DNA of 64,000 bases from Marinagarivorans cellulosilyticus (GCF_021655555.1 NZ_AP023086.1:4432685-4496684); one strand, 5' to 3'; counted from the stretch's first letter, positions 30,766 through 41,125 are shown. The notes: generated by a model not told the origin, from the sequence alone. Numbers and translations are program-made.

Positions 30766-32421
30766 ATGCTTTTTAGTGAGACTCTCCTCTCAAAATTCCT
30801 GCTACATTATGGCTCTCATGCTGAGGTAACCACCAAAAACCGCAGTTTCGATCAGATAACACGAGTGGTTCTTGTGCTCACAACGTTTAAAACAGCAAAT
30901 ATTTATTTAGATCGCCGCATCATTAGTATCTTTTTACTCGGCATTATTAGCGGTCTCCCGTGGGTAATGATTGGCTCTGCGCTAACACTTTGGCTGCAAG
31001 AAGCCGGGTTAAGCCGCAGCAGCATCGGTTTTGCCGGTCTAATATTTGCCGTCTACTCCATCAACTTTTTATGGGCGCCGCTGGTCGATCGTTTTTCACT
31101 TGCTCGCGTACTGGGTACGCGCAACAAAACCGGCAATAAGCAAAGCTGGATTATTACCTGTCAAATTATTATTGCCTGTTGCTGTTTAAGCATGAGCCTT
31201 TTTGCCCCAACAGATGCAGCCAAGACACTCATCCTTATTGCCTTAATACTCGCTTGCGCCTCTGCGACGCAAGACATCGCCATTGATGCCTACCGAGTAC
31301 AAAGCTTTAAACCGCAAGAAAAAGCCTTAATTTCTGCCGGTGCCGCGGCCGCTACCGGCGGCTGGTGGACAGGTTACGCGGCTATTGGCTTTATTCCCTT
31401 GGCACTATCGGATGTCGGCTGGAGCTGGCCAAGCTTATACCTGCTACTAGCCACAATTACCGCGATCACAACAGTGCTATGCATTTTAATGCCCGCCGCC
31501 CAAACTACGACATCTCAACCTGAAGCAGCAGCATTGCTACTGCCCCAGTGTCGCTCAAAAATTCACCAAAAGGCTCTACTCCTATTAATGGCCCTGCCAT
31601 GGTGCATTGCCATCTGGGCTGTTGGTGGCTGGGGTATTCCCGCAGGCTTTAAGCAATCACAAGGGTTTATCCCGGTAATTATCGCTATCGAGATTTTTCT
31701 TGCTGGCTTTTTGCTGCACACCCTTAGCCAGCTTCCCAGCCAAGGGTTATCACATGCCGCTTCATTTAATGAAAAACTACTCGCCAACACTTACCACACC
31801 CTTATTCTGCCGCTGCGCGACTTTTTTATGCGCAACGGCCCGGCCATTGCCATTAGCTTGCTGGGGTTTATTTTTCTATTCAAAATTGGCGAAGCATTTT
31901 TAGGCCGAATGTCGATAGTGTTTTACAAAGAAATTGGCTTTAGCAAAACACAAATAGCCACCTATTCTAAAATGCTCACATGGCTTGTAACCATGGCTTG
32001 CGTAATCCCCTGCGGCATACTTAATGCTCGCCTAGGTTTACTAAAAGGCCTAATGGTTAGCGGCCTGTTTATGGCTGCGAGCAACTTAATGTTTTGCCTG
32101 CTAGCCATCGCTGGGCCCGTTGAATGGCTCTATTTTGTCACTGTCGTTATTGATGGTTTCACCAGTGCTTGGGCAACGGTTGCTTTTGTGGCCTTTATTT
32201 CACATCTTTGTAGCCACCAATTTTCGGCAACGCAATACGCACTCTTGGCCTCGCTTGGCAATCTAGGGAGGACACTATTAGCCAGCAATAGCGGCTTATT
32301 AGTCGATATTTTCAACGGTGACTGGGCGCTCTTTTTCGCCATTACGGCCTTAATGGTTACCCCTAGCCTTGTGCTGCTTTGGCGGCTACGCTTCAAGTTG
32401 CTAACGCTGCGAAACGACTGA
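30766..32421 (+). CDS. ampG: AmpG-like MFS permease
   Basis: Likely imports anhydromuropeptides from murein turnover across the inner membrane. Seen: ISIFLLGIISGLPWVMIGSA followed by NFLWAPLVDRFS and QDIAIDAYRVQSF, the three best AmpG signatures, and about 12-14 hydrophobic segments. 551 residues, somewhat longer than E. coli AmpG (491). The first about 45 residues look unlike the family; GTG codons at 30865 and 30874 are alternative starts that would also leave more room for the promoter divergent from the DUF481 gene. No ampC or ampR is nearby. Confidence 0.85.
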   Translation: MLFSETLLSKFLLHYGSHAEVTTKNRSFDQITRVVLVLTTFKTANIYLDRRIISIFLLGIISGLPWVMIGSALTLWLQEAGLSRSSIGFAGLIFAVYSINFLWAPLVDRFSLARVLGTRNKTGNKQSWIITCQIIIACCCLSMSLFAPTDAAKTLILIALILACASATQDIAIDAYRVQSFKPQEKALISAGAAAATGGWWTGYAAIGFIPLALSDVGWSWPSLYLLLATITAITTVLCILMPAAQTTTSQPEAAALLLPQCRSKIHQKALLLLMALPWCIAIWAVGGWGIPAGFKQSQGFIPVIIAIEIFLAGFLLHTLSQLPSQGLSHAASFNEKLLANTYHTLILPLRDFFMRNGPAIAISLLGFIFLFKIGEAFLGRMSIVFYKEIGFSKTQIATYSKMLTWLVTMACVIPCGILNARLGLLKGLMVSGLFMAASNLMFCLLAIAGPVEWLYFVTVVIDGFTSAWATVAFVAFISHLCSHQFSATQYALLASLGNLGRTLLASNSGLLVDIFNGDWALFFAITALMVTPSLVLLWRLRFKLLTLRND

Positions 32422-32510
32422 CAACAACCTAGCACCGAACAACAAAGGCTTGGCAGTCACGTAAAACTGGATTAGACTCACCAAAAACTTACATGTAACA
32501 GGAATTGATT

Positions 32511-33107
32511 ATGGGCACCTCAGGCTTGATAACTCTTGGCGTTGTTGTGATTTTTGCACTTTACGTCATCTACCTATACAACCAACTGGTCAAACTAAAA
32601 AACCAATTTGAAAATGGCTTTTCCCAGATCGAAGTCCAGCTTAAGCGCCGTTACGACCTAATCCCTAACCTTGTCGAAACCGCTAAGGCCTACCTTAAGC
32701 ACGAAAGCGAAACCTTAGAGGCAGTAGTAAAAGCACGTAATGCGGCAGCCTCCGAGCTTAGCGCGGCAGGTAAAAACCCCGGTGATGGCAGCCACATTCA
32801 TGCGCTTGCCGGTGCAGAGCAAATATTGGGGCAAGCCATGGGCCGATTTAACATGGTAATGGAGGCATACCCCGACCTTAAAGCCAGCACCAACATGCAA
32901 CAATTAACCGAAGAACTATCATCTACCGAAAACCGCGTTAGTTTTGCACGCCAGGCGTTTAACGATGCCGTTATGGCTTACAACATTTTTCGCGAAAGCT
33001 TCCCTACTGTTATTTTTGCCAGCATGTTTGGCCATAATCAAAAAGCCGCCTTATTAGAATTTGAAGACAGCGCCGCCATTGCAGAAGCGCCTAAAGTGTC
33101 TTTTTAA
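32511..33107 (+). CDS. lemA: LemA family membrane protein
   Basis: Single-pass membrane protein with a coiled helical cytosolic or periplasmic domain; function poorly known but often paired with a membrane M48 protease, as here. Start at the ATG at 32511 because AGGAA stands upstream; an in-frame TTG two codons earlier is less likely. Seen: one N-terminal membrane segment (about 6-26), then NQLVKLKNQFENGFSQIEVQ with LKRRYDLIPNLVETAKAY, the LemA signature, and a C-terminal FPTVIFASMFGH. 198 residues. A terminator follows, so the M48 gene may have its own promoter. Confidence 0.95.
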   Translation: MGTSGLITLGVVVIFALYVIYLYNQLVKLKNQFENGFSQIEVQLKRRYDLIPNLVETAKAYLKHESETLEAVVKARNAAASELSAAGKNPGDGSHIHALAGAEQILGQAMGRFNMVMEAYPDLKASTNMQQLTEELSSTENRVSFARQAFNDAVMAYNIFRESFPTVIFASMFGHNQKAALLEFEDSAAIAEAPKVSF

Positions 33108-33151
33108 CGGGTGTCTTTCTAACAAGACGATGTCCCCTGCCTAGCTGCCAT

Positions 33152-33178
33152 AAACAGCCCTAACATTACGGGCTGTTT
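33152..33178 (+). terminator. Terminator after lemA
   Basis: AAACAGCCC and GGGCTGTTT arms around a 9-base loop, ending in TTTAT. Only 28 bases before the M48 protease start, so it may act as an attenuator between the paired genes. Confidence 0.75.
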
Positions 33179-33206
33179 ATTCATCGACCGAGATGCAATA
33201 GCCGCC

Positions 33207-35132
33207 ATGAACTTTTTTGAACATCAAGATAAAGCCCGACGCCAAACCACTCGCCTTGTGCTGCTGCTCGCTTTAGCGGTAACCGCCGTTGCATTATTTA
33301 CGGCCATTGTCGTATCTGGCGTTGTCTCTTATTTTCAAACACAAACCGCAATGGGCACCCAATGGACAAACCTAGACTACTTAACCACCTTATTTACCAG
33401 CCCTGTTTTCGCCTGGTCCGCACTGGGGACATTAACAGTAATACTATTAGGCAGCGCCTATAAAAGCTTTCAGCTTGGCGGCAACGGTATTGAAGTCGCA
33501 CTGTCTATGAACGCCAAACACGTTCACCCCGAAACCGACAACCCGCAACACAAACAGTTTTTTAATATAGTGACCGAAATGGCGCTAGCATCTGGCAACC
33601 CTGTGCCTAAGGTTTTTGTAATCCCCGGCCAAGGCATTAATGCATTCGCCGCGGGGTTTAATCGCCACCAAACTGTTGTTGCTGCTACTGAAGGCGCGCT
33701 GGAGCAGCTTACCCGCGACGAATTACAAGGTGTTGTTGCCCATGAATTTAGCCATATCAACTTTGGCGATGTGAAAATCAATATGCGCCTTGTTGCGCTA
33801 TTACACGGCATTTTATTAATTGGTCTGATAGGCCAACACATGGTGGGCGGCTCTATGTTTGGCCGCCGGCGGTATCACAGCAGTAGGTCACGCTCGGATA
33901 ATAAATCAGCAGGGGTTGGGCTTGCGTTAATGGCCATAGGTTATGCCGGCACTTTTTGTGGCAATATAATTAAAGCCGCCGTTAGTCGCCAGCGCGAGTA
34001 CCTAGCCGATGCCAGCGCCGTGCAATTTACCCGCAACCCCGAGGGCATAGCCAATGCTTTAAAAAAAATCGCGCGCGGACCAGCTGATGCCGGCATTGAT
34101 GCTGAAAATGCCGAGCAGTATAGTCACTTCTATTTTTCAAGCTTGCATGCACGTTTTTTTAGCCGCCTCTTTTCCACTCACCCCGATATTGAAGAGCGCA
34201 TAAGCCGGCTTGGTCACTCGTTAGATGCAAGCGCTTCTGGCAGCAACAAACACCAACAATTCAGTAACACCGCAACCGACAGTACCATGGACAATACAGT
34301 GGGCTTTGCCGGATCAAATGGCAGCGCTACTGCGCATACCATGACGGCAGCACAAGCCGGCGATGCACTGGTCAATTGTGTGGGCCAACCGTCTGCACAA
34401 AACCTTAACGCCGCCAAAGCCCATATCAAACAGCTACCTAGCGCGTTAATTGAAGCTAGCCATAACGCATTCAGTGCCCGCGCCTTAATTTACGGGCTGA
34501 TCATCGCTAACACCCCCAAAGCGTTTCATGAAGCACAACATAACCACCTAGGTAACAATGCACACCCAGCAACCGTTAAAGCCCTAGCCAATTTGTTGCC
34601 GGCAATATACCCCCTTAGCCAAAGCGATTGTTACAACCTTTTATTAATGGCAGAAAGTGCGCTGCAAGATCAATCCGCTACGCAAGCCGGTGTTTTTAAA
34701 TCCTGCGCTAAAGCGCTGATTGAAGCAGATAAACAACTTTCGTTATTTGAGTGGTGTATTTACCGATTAGCCATTGCACCTTTTAAGGCAAGCTTAAGCG
34801 GTAATAAGAAGCTGAGTGACTGCGCACAAGCGCTGGGCGTTCTATTTTACTATGCCGCCAGCCATACCAATGCTGCCGAGCGCATACAATTATTGAATAA
34901 TGTAAATACTATTTTAGCGGTCAACCTAACACCCCCAGAAGCTGTATCGCTAAAAAAATTAGACGCGGCGCTCACCGAACTAAGTCAACTTAAACCGCTT
35001 AGCAAACCGGCATTACTGAAAGCTTTAGTGGCCTGCATAAAAAGTGATGGCACCATTACCGACGATGAAATTACATTACTGCGCATGGTCGCATTAGTGC
35101 TCGATTGCCCTGTACCTGATATCAAGCTGTAA
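33207..35132 (+). CDS. Membrane M48 metalloprotease with C-terminal TerB-like domain
   Basis: Predicted zinc protease of the HtpX/Ste24 group. Seen: two N-terminal membrane segments (about 17-42 and 65-85), PKVFVIPGQGINAFAAGF, the zinc site HEFSH at 179-183, two further hydrophobic stretches, and REYLADASAVQFTRNPEGIA, which carries the third zinc ligand. The catalytic part ends near residue 340 at THPDIEERISRLG. A further 300 residues follow: a low-complexity linker, then helical sequence ending in KALVACIKSDGTITDDEITL with LRMVALVLDCP, resembling a TerB-type domain. This long form is about twice HtpX. Paired with lemA 99 bases upstream. A role in membrane protein quality control is inference. 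Confidence 0.88.
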   Translation: MNFFEHQDKARRQTTRLVLLLALAVTAVALFTAIVVSGVVSYFQTQTAMGTQWTNLDYLTTLFTSPVFAWSALGTLTVILLGSAYKSFQLGGNGIEVALSMNAKHVHPETDNPQHKQFFNIVTEMALASGNPVPKVFVIPGQGINAFAAGFNRHQTVVAATEGALEQLTRDELQGVVAHEFSHINFGDVKINMRLVALLHGILLIGLIGQHMVGGSMFGRRRYHSSRSRSDNKSAGVGLALMAIGYAGTFCGNIIKAAVSRQREYLADASAVQFTRNPEGIANALKKIARGPADAGIDAENAEQYSHFYFSSLHARFFSRLFSTHPDIEERISRLGHSLDASASGSNKHQQFSNTATDSTMDNTVGFAGSNGSATAHTMTAAQAGDALVNCVGQPSAQNLNAAKAHIKQLPSALIEASHNAFSARALIYGLIIANTPKAFHEAQHNHLGNNAHPATVKALANLLPAIYPLSQSDCYNLLLMAESALQDQSATQAGVFKSCAKALIEADKQLSLFEWCIYRLAIAPFKASLSGNKKLSDCAQALGVLFYYAASHTNAAERIQLLNNVNTILAVNLTPPEAVSLKKLDAALTELSQLKPLSKPALLKALVACIKSDGTITDDEITLLRMVALVLDCPVPDIKL

Positions 35133-35178
35133 CCGCACTTGCTACCTGACTAAAAGCCCTTCACAAGGCACTCAACGC

Positions 35179-35203
35179 TATAGCGCCTTTGGTAGGCGCT
35201 ATA
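35179..35203. terminator. Hairpin between the convergent M48 and histidine kinase genes
   Basis: TATAGCGCC, 7-base loop, GGCGCTATA. A T-run follows some 12 bases later on the plus strand. It probably serves both convergent genes. Confidence 0.65.
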
Positions 35204-35216
35204 AGTTATCTAGTTT

Positions 35217-38200
35217 TTAAGCCGATTGATTATCATCAACCCAGCGCTGAGCACACTCAATAAATTCGGCCATTTCAGTTTTTAATACTTCGATTTCCTG
35301 CCCTAAACTCTGCACTTGATCGCTTTCAATCATGGCCTCTACATTTTGAATATGTGTATGTAAGCGGTCTGCGCCGTAATTGCCTGCCAGGCCTTTTAAA
35401 CTGTGCAAAGAAAACTTGGCCTGTTGATAATCGCCTTCATTTACAGCGCGCTCGGCATCACTTAGCGGCACATCACCACTTTCAATAACAGCGCTAAGCG
35501 ACTGGCATAAACGCGTAACTCTAGACGCGCGGCCACGCGTTAAATCATTTAAACGCTCAAGGTTTAATATTTCCACATTTTCTCCTTCTTGTTGGTCACT
35601 CACTGTTTGCAATTGCTGACTATCGTCATTATCAGCCGGCGCATTGTGTAGCCATTTTTTTATTTCACGATACAGTTCGTCATGATCAATAGGCTTAGCG
35701 ACAAAGCCATCCATGCCTGCAGCGCTGTACTGTTCACGCTCAGACTCCAGCACCCCAGCTGTCATCGCTATAATGGGTAAAGCGCACTGATGTTCATTTT
35801 TTAGTATTTTAGTCGCTGTTACACCATCCATTACCGGCATTTGGACATCCATTAATATCACCGAATATCGCACACCATTATCAGAAGCTAAGGCCGCCAG
35901 ATAAGCATCAATAGCTTCTTGACCATTGTTTGCCACAGTGGCTGTAACACCAAAATCCGACAACACATCCAGTGCAATCGTTTGATTGAGTATATTGTCT
36001 TCTACCAATAAAACCGTTATGCCATGCAACGAAGTCAACACGTGTTCATCGTCATGTTTTTCGGCCACTAAACGATGATTATTATGGCTGGCCATATAGT
36101 TTTCATTAAGCGCTGCCAATAATGTTTGGGCTGCAACCGGCTTGGTCACATGCGCTGAAAAATAAGAGTGATTATTTTCTTCTAAAAGTATTCCACGCTG
36201 GCAGCCACTCAACAAAATAATAAACGGCGTATTCGCCGATAAACCTAGCGTTATTAGGCTTTCATGCGCTTGCGCCAAGGTACAGCCAAGTTCATCAACA
36301 TCGATTAACACAAAATCGACCGAGGTTAAATCCACACCGTTTAGCCCCTGCGCATTCAACAACTGCTTGGGCGAAAGAACACTTAACTGCCACTGCCAAT
36401 AAGCAATGCTTGCCTTTATGCTCGCACAAGTACCTTCGTGCCCGCTGCACAATAATACCCGCGAGGGCTTATCGGTAATAAAAGGTATGCGCGGCTGTTG
36501 TTGCGCTACGGGTAAATCAATCGAGAAGCCAAAAACGGTGCCTGTGCCAGCCTCGCTGGTCACAAAAATTCGGCCCGCCATTAAATCTATAATGCGGCTA
36601 GAAATTACTAACCCCAAACCCGTACCGCCATAACGACGCGTTATAGAACCATCGGCTTGCGAAAATGCACTGAACAATTGCCCCTGCTGTTCAGGAGTCA
36701 TGCCAATGCCAGTATCAGATACCGTACATACAATATTCTGTAGCTGATTTTGCGCGTTAAAATCACCTTCAATTAATACTTTAACGCTGCCTTGCGCTGT
36801 AAATTTAATCGCGTTAGAGGTTAAATTAATTAGTACTTGTTGCAACCGCAGCGCATCCCCAACCAAGGAACGACGCACCGAAGGCGCAACGGTAATATCC
36901 AGCTGTAAGGTTTTATCGCCCGCATTAACACTCATCATCATCGATAAGCGCTCTAGCAGTTCATCCAAATCAAACGGTGCGGCCGACAACTCCATGCAAC
37001 CGGCTTCGACCTTAGAAAAATCCAAAATATCGTTAATAATACCGAGCAATGATTCACCCGCCCCTCTAATCATACTGACGTATTTTTGCTGCGCCGCAGA
37101 TGGAGACGTTTTTTCCAGCAGCTGCGCCGAACCCAGCACTGCATTTAATGGCGTACGAATTTCGTGGCTCATATTTGCCAAAAATTCACTTTTTGACTGA
37201 TTGGCTAATTCGGCTTTTTCTTTCGCCTGCGCTAGGGCTTCTTCAGCAGCTTTTTGATCGGTTACGTCGTGTACCGCAGCCACAGTATGCAATTCACCTC
37301 GGTACTCTAAAGGCACAAGATTAACCGTTACCTGAAACGAGTCGCCAGTTTTTTTAACCGCAGCCAATGCGCTGTCTGCTCCCATGTTGCGAGAAACCGG
37401 CTTTGCCGTGTAAGAAGCACGTAACTCGGCATGCCGTCCAGCTACAGACGTATCAACTAAAGCATCGATATTTTTCCCTGTTAGCTCATTCGGTAAATAG
37501 CCAAAAAGGTCGTGGGCTCGCTGGTTAGCTTGCACAATATGCCCGTCAGCCGAAACCACCAGAAGTGCATCGGGTGCTATTTCAAAAAACGTTTGCGATG
37601 CGCGTTCGGCCTCGTCAATTAAACGGGCCTGATGCGCTAAATTTTTCTCGCTGGCTTCTTGTGATTGCTGTAATTTTAAGGCTTGCTCTCGGCCATATTT
37701 ATTCACGAAGTGAAGCGACATAATCACGTAAAACAGCAGTACATCAATAACAATGCCTGCCATTAAAATATAAAAAGGCTGCTGCGCCTGCTGCAAACTT
37801 AACATGGCACTTGCATCACCTTCGTAAGCAACTGACCACAGCCGCCCCTGAACGTTAATAGGTTTTATTAACGAAAATGTATTAGTCCGCGCGGTCGAGC
37901 TGGCTTTTCGATAGCGATACAATTTTTCTTCAGGCACAACGCTGTCACCATCGTAAATCGTAAAACCTAGATTTGGATCATTGCCATTTAAAATTCCGGT
38001 CATTAAATCATTGGCACGAAACGCAGCATAAACCCAGCCGGCAAAATGCTTACGCCGCCCTTGAATGTTGTGTATTTCAGAAGAGTCCGTAAAACTTTGA
38101 TGGCCACCATAGTAAGGCAGATACATTAAAAAACCTTTTTGTACGTCTTTATCGGTTTCTTGCACTAGGGTGATAATGCCTGAGGTGGCCACCTCACCGG

Positions 38201-38786
38201 TATCACGCGCACGACGCATGGCTTCACGCCGGACCTCGTTAGACCACATGTCATAACCAAAGGCCCGCTTATTGCGCCAATCAAATGGCTCCAAGTAGAC
38301 AATCGAAGAGTAGTACTCGCGCGCCCCTTGCGGCCGCACAGAATAATCGGGGAAGCCTTCACTGCGCACTTCGCTTTCGTGGGAGGCCAATTGCTCGGGG
38401 GAAAGCTGCGCGGCATAGCCAACCCCTTGGATACCCGGCAAGCGCGTTTTTAAATTCATAGAGTTCACATACGAGCGCCATTCATCGCGATCAACTTTTT
38501 GCGATGCGTTAAACAGCCCAACCGCACCGTGCAATGCTTGCTCGTATACCAGCATGCGCTCTCGAATGGCGCTGTGAATTTCATCGGCATGCGCGTGAAA
38601 CTGCTGCTTCGCAAGAATATCCATTTGCCGGCTAGCCACCCAATATGCCGATACTGTAATCAGCAAAGACAAGCCAAGCACTAACCAGCCGGTAAATGGG
38701 CTGTGCACAATATTTACGCCGCGCAACAAAGCGGCAAAAATACGCTCGCTCTGGTTTGGTTTCTCGGTACTTTTTAATACACCCAT
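35217..38786 (-). CDS. Hybrid sensor histidine kinase (CHASE-PAS-HisKA-HATPase-REC-REC-Hpt)
   Basis: Large membrane-bound phosphorelay kinase; its signal is unknown. Domains in order: membrane segment about 35-55; a CHASE-type periplasmic sensor to about 325 (ending near GRLWSVAYEGDASA); second membrane segment about 332-355; PAS from about 393 (FFEIAPDALLVVSADGHIVQ); HisKA with the phosphorylated His in MSHEIRTPLNAVLG (about 541); ATPase with DTGIGM and GGTGLGL; a degenerate receiver; a full receiver with EDN and ILMDVQMPVMDG (Asp about 978); and an Hpt domain with the His in LHSLKGLAGNYG (about 1126). 1189 residues. It has no adjacent response regulator, so a partner elsewhere must receive the Hpt phosphate, if any. 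Confidence 0.93.
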   Translation of the reverse strand: MGVLKSTEKPNQSERIFAALLRGVNIVHSPFTGWLVLGLSLLITVSAYWVASRQMDILAKQQFHAHADEIHSAIRERMLVYEQALHGAVGLFNASQKVDRDEWRSYVNSMNLKTRLPGIQGVGYAAQLSPEQLASHESEVRSEGFPDYSVRPQGAREYYSSIVYLEPFDWRNKRAFGYDMWSNEVRREAMRRARDTGEVATSGIITLVQETDKDVQKGFLMYLPYYGGHQSFTDSSEIHNIQGRRKHFAGWVYAAFRANDLMTGILNGNDPNLGFTIYDGDSVVPEEKLYRYRKASSTARTNTFSLIKPINVQGRLWSVAYEGDASAMLSLQQAQQPFYILMAGIVIDVLLFYVIMSLHFVNKYGREQALKLQQSQEASEKNLAHQARLIDEAERASQTFFEIAPDALLVVSADGHIVQANQRAHDLFGYLPNELTGKNIDALVDTSVAGRHAELRASYTAKPVSRNMGADSALAAVKKTGDSFQVTVNLVPLEYRGELHTVAAVHDVTDQKAAEEALAQAKEKAELANQSKSEFLANMSHEIRTPLNAVLGSAQLLEKTSPSAAQQKYVSMIRGAGESLLGIINDILDFSKVEAGCMELSAAPFDLDELLERLSMMMSVNAGDKTLQLDITVAPSVRRSLVGDALRLQQVLINLTSNAIKFTAQGSVKVLIEGDFNAQNQLQNIVCTVSDTGIGMTPEQQGQLFSAFSQADGSITRRYGGTGLGLVISSRIIDLMAGRIFVTSEAGTGTVFGFSIDLPVAQQQPRIPFITDKPSRVLLCSGHEGTCASIKASIAYWQWQLSVLSPKQLLNAQGLNGVDLTSVDFVLIDVDELGCTLAQAHESLITLGLSANTPFIILLSGCQRGILLEENNHSYFSAHVTKPVAAQTLLAALNENYMASHNNHRLVAEKHDDEHVLTSLHGITVLLVEDNILNQTIALDVLSDFGVTATVANNGQEAIDAYLAALASDNGVRYSVILMDVQMPVMDGVTATKILKNEHQCALPIIAMTAGVLESEREQYSAAGMDGFVAKPIDHDELYREIKKWLHNAPADNDDSQQLQTVSDQQEGENVEILNLERLNDLTRGRASRVTRLCQSLSAVIESGDVPLSDAERAVNEGDYQQAKFSLHSLKGLAGNYGADRLHTHIQNVEAMIESDQVQSLGQEIEVLKTEMAEFIECAQRWVDDNQSA

Positions 38787-39505
38787 TAAGCTATTAACCC
38801 ATTAAAACTTACAACTCACTAAGTTCACCTTGCATGCCACACGGCAAGACTCACAGCTTCCAATAGGCAAAGCTTCGCCCCAGCCTCCTAAAGCTTAGCG
38901 TCAAATTCGATAATAAGAGGCCACAAAACCGAAGTAATGCCTTAAAAGGCAGCTATATCACTTATTGTTCTATTAATTTGAAGTCACTATTCAGCCATAA
39001 AAAAAAATTGCTCACTCGGAGAGCTGACTGATTACTTTCTAGGCATTCACGTATCAAGATCGCGTACATAGAGCCCAGCCTCAGCCTCAGCAAGGATGCG
39101 TGAAGGTAGACATTGCGGGAGAGTGAAATTGGTCTTGACTGTCAGGGCCGCTTTAGCGAAGCACAAATTCGTAGATGCCTGCATAGTTACAATTTAAAAA
39201 ACAAAGCTATTAGGCTAAAGCCGTTCGACCATTGGCATCTTGCATTGCCGCCCTCACTTTCGGTTTGCCGATACAACAACCCCACCCCCACAATAAAACT
39301 ATCCCAATACCGCCAGCGGCAACGGCAAGTGGCCTAATTCCTGCTGTTCTTAGGTTAATGTGTGGCTTGCGCTAGCGCGCATAGCCTGCAGCAGCAACAC
39401 TTGAGTAAATAAATCTCTATTGAGTGTTGGGAAAAATGCCAATTAGCGCACATACTTATAGCAAGCACGCCCTACCAAAGCCCAGAAATGGTCAAGGAGA
39501 AATCA
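38787..39505. other. 719-base intergenic region, histidine kinase / malic enzyme
   Basis: Divergent promoters are expected here. I see AT-rich stretches around 38940-39010 and a GCGCTAGCGC palindrome near 39370, but no credible gene, RNA or clear operator. A 74-codon open frame at 39113-39337 has no ribosome site and no recognisable protein features. Confidence 0.4.
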
Positions 39506-41125
39506 ATGAGCGCACATAACCTTCGCGGTTTTGACTTGCTCTCCAGTGTTCGTCACAACAAAGGTACTGCCTTTAATCATCAAGAGCGCGAAGCGCTTGG
39601 GCTGCGCGGTTTGTTACCGCCCGCTGTTTTTGGCTTGGACGATCACAAGCGCCGAGCGCTGGCCAATATTCGGCGAAAAGACAGCGACATCGAACGCTAC
39701 GTATTTATGCAGTCGCTTATGGGGCGCAACCAAACGCTGTTCTATCGCTTGGTAATTGACCACATAGAAGAGCTAATGCCCATTATTTACACCCCCACCG
39801 TAGGCCAAGCTTGTCGCGAGTTTGCCCATATATTTCGCCAACCGCGCGGCTTTTATATTAGCCCTAGCGATAAAGGCGACATTCGTACAATTCTGAATAA
39901 CTGGCCCGAAAAAGACATTCGCGTTGTCGTTATCACCGACGGTGAACGCATACTCGGCTTAGGCGATTTAGGTACCAATGGCATGGGCATCCCCATTGGC
40001 AAGCTAGCGCTTTACACCGCTTGCGCTGGCATTCCACCGGAGCAATGCCTACCTGTTATGCTGGATGTTGGCACTAATAACCAAGCCCTACGTGAAGACC
40101 CACTTTACCTTGGCACACCGATACCGCGCATTCGCGGGGAAGACTACATTCAGTTAGTCGACGAATTCGTTACCGCTATTCAAGATGCTTTCCCCAAGGC
40201 TTTAATTCAATTTGAAGACTTCCTAACGCCCAATGCCTACGCATTATTAAATACTTACCGCAATCAAGTGCTGTGTTTTAACGACGACATTCAAGGCACG
40301 GCAGCCGTAGCACTTGCCGGCGTATATGCCAGCTGCAAACCAGCCGGCAAGCAATTCAAAGACCTAAAAGTAATGTTTTTAGGCGCAGGCTCTGCCGCTA
40401 CAGGGATAGCCGACCTATTAAAAGTCGCCTTAATGGCCGAAGGTCTTAGTGAACCCGAAGCCTTGGCCCGACTGTGGTTTGTTGATGTTAGCGGTTTAGT
40501 CGTTAAAGGCCGCACCGACTTAATGTCCCACAACCTGCCCTATGCCCACGCACACACGCAAATGCCTTTTATCGAAGCCATAGAAGACATCAAGCCCGAT
40601 GTGCTAATCGGTGCAACAGGCTGCCCCGGCACGTTCAACCAAAGCGTGATTCGTAAAATGTGCGAACACAATGCACGCCCAGTGATATTTGCCCTATCAA
40701 ACCCAACCTCTCAAGCAGAATGCACTGCCGAACAAGCTTATGCTTGGAGCAATGGCCACGTCATTTTTGCCAGTGGTAGCCCTTTTGCGCCGGTGGAATA
40801 TGACGGCAACCGCTACCAACCGGGCCAAGGTAACAATGCTTACATTTTCCCAGGTATTGGCCTAGGCGCTATTGTGGCCGAGGCGAAGTTGATTTCTGAC
40901 GAAATGTTTTTAGCCGCCGCAAGCACACTAGCCCAATGCGTCACCGAAGAAGAAGTAGCCGCAGGCTCGGTTTACCCCAAGCTAACGCGCATCCGTGAGG
41001 TATCGCTAGATATTGCCGTGGCCGTTGCCAAAACAGCCTACGCACAAGCACTCGCTCAGTCCGAGCCACCACTTAACCTGCGAGAAACCATCGCCCAAAG
41101 AATGTACGACCCACACTACGAATAA
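39506..41125 (+). CDS. maeA: NAD-dependent malic enzyme
   Basis: Oxidative decarboxylation of malate to pyruvate with NAD, linking the TCA cycle with pyruvate. Start set at the ATG at 39506 because AAGGAG lies seven bases upstream; another ATG six codons earlier has no such site. Seen: IIYTPTVGQACREFAHIFR (catalytic Tyr), TDGERILGLGDLGTNGMGIP with IGK, QFEDFLTPNAYALL (metal-binding Glu/Asp), NDDIQGTAAV, the dinucleotide site LGAGSAATGIADL, and FALSNPTSQAECT. 539 residues, the length of the SfcA/MaeA family rather than the larger MaeB. Confidence 0.96.
   Translation: MSAHNLRGFDLLSSVRHNKGTAFNHQEREALGLRGLLPPAVFGLDDHKRRALANIRRKDSDIERYVFMQSLMGRNQTLFYRLVIDHIEELMPIIYTPTVGQACREFAHIFRQPRGFYISPSDKGDIRTILNNWPEKDIRVVVITDGERILGLGDLGTNGMGIPIGKLALYTACAGIPPEQCLPVMLDVGTNNQALREDPLYLGTPIPRIRGEDYIQLVDEFVTAIQDAFPKALIQFEDFLTPNAYALLNTYRNQVLCFNDDIQGTAAVALAGVYASCKPAGKQFKDLKVMFLGAGSAATGIADLLKVALMAEGLSEPEALARLWFVDVSGLVVKGRTDLMSHNLPYAHAHTQMPFIEAIEDIKPDVLIGATGCPGTFNQSVIRKMCEHNARPVIFALSNPTSQAECTAEQAYAWSNGHVIFASGSPFAPVEYDGNRYQPGQGNNAYIFPGIGLGAIVAEAKLISDEMFLAAASTLAQCVTEEEVAAGSVYPKLTRIREVSLDIAVAVAKTAYAQALAQSEPPLNLRETIAQRMYDPHYE

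Noticed and set aside
39113..39337. 74-codon open frame upstream of the malic enzyme gene
   Set aside because: No Shine-Dalgarno, basic and compositionally odd, no recognisable domain; probably chance.
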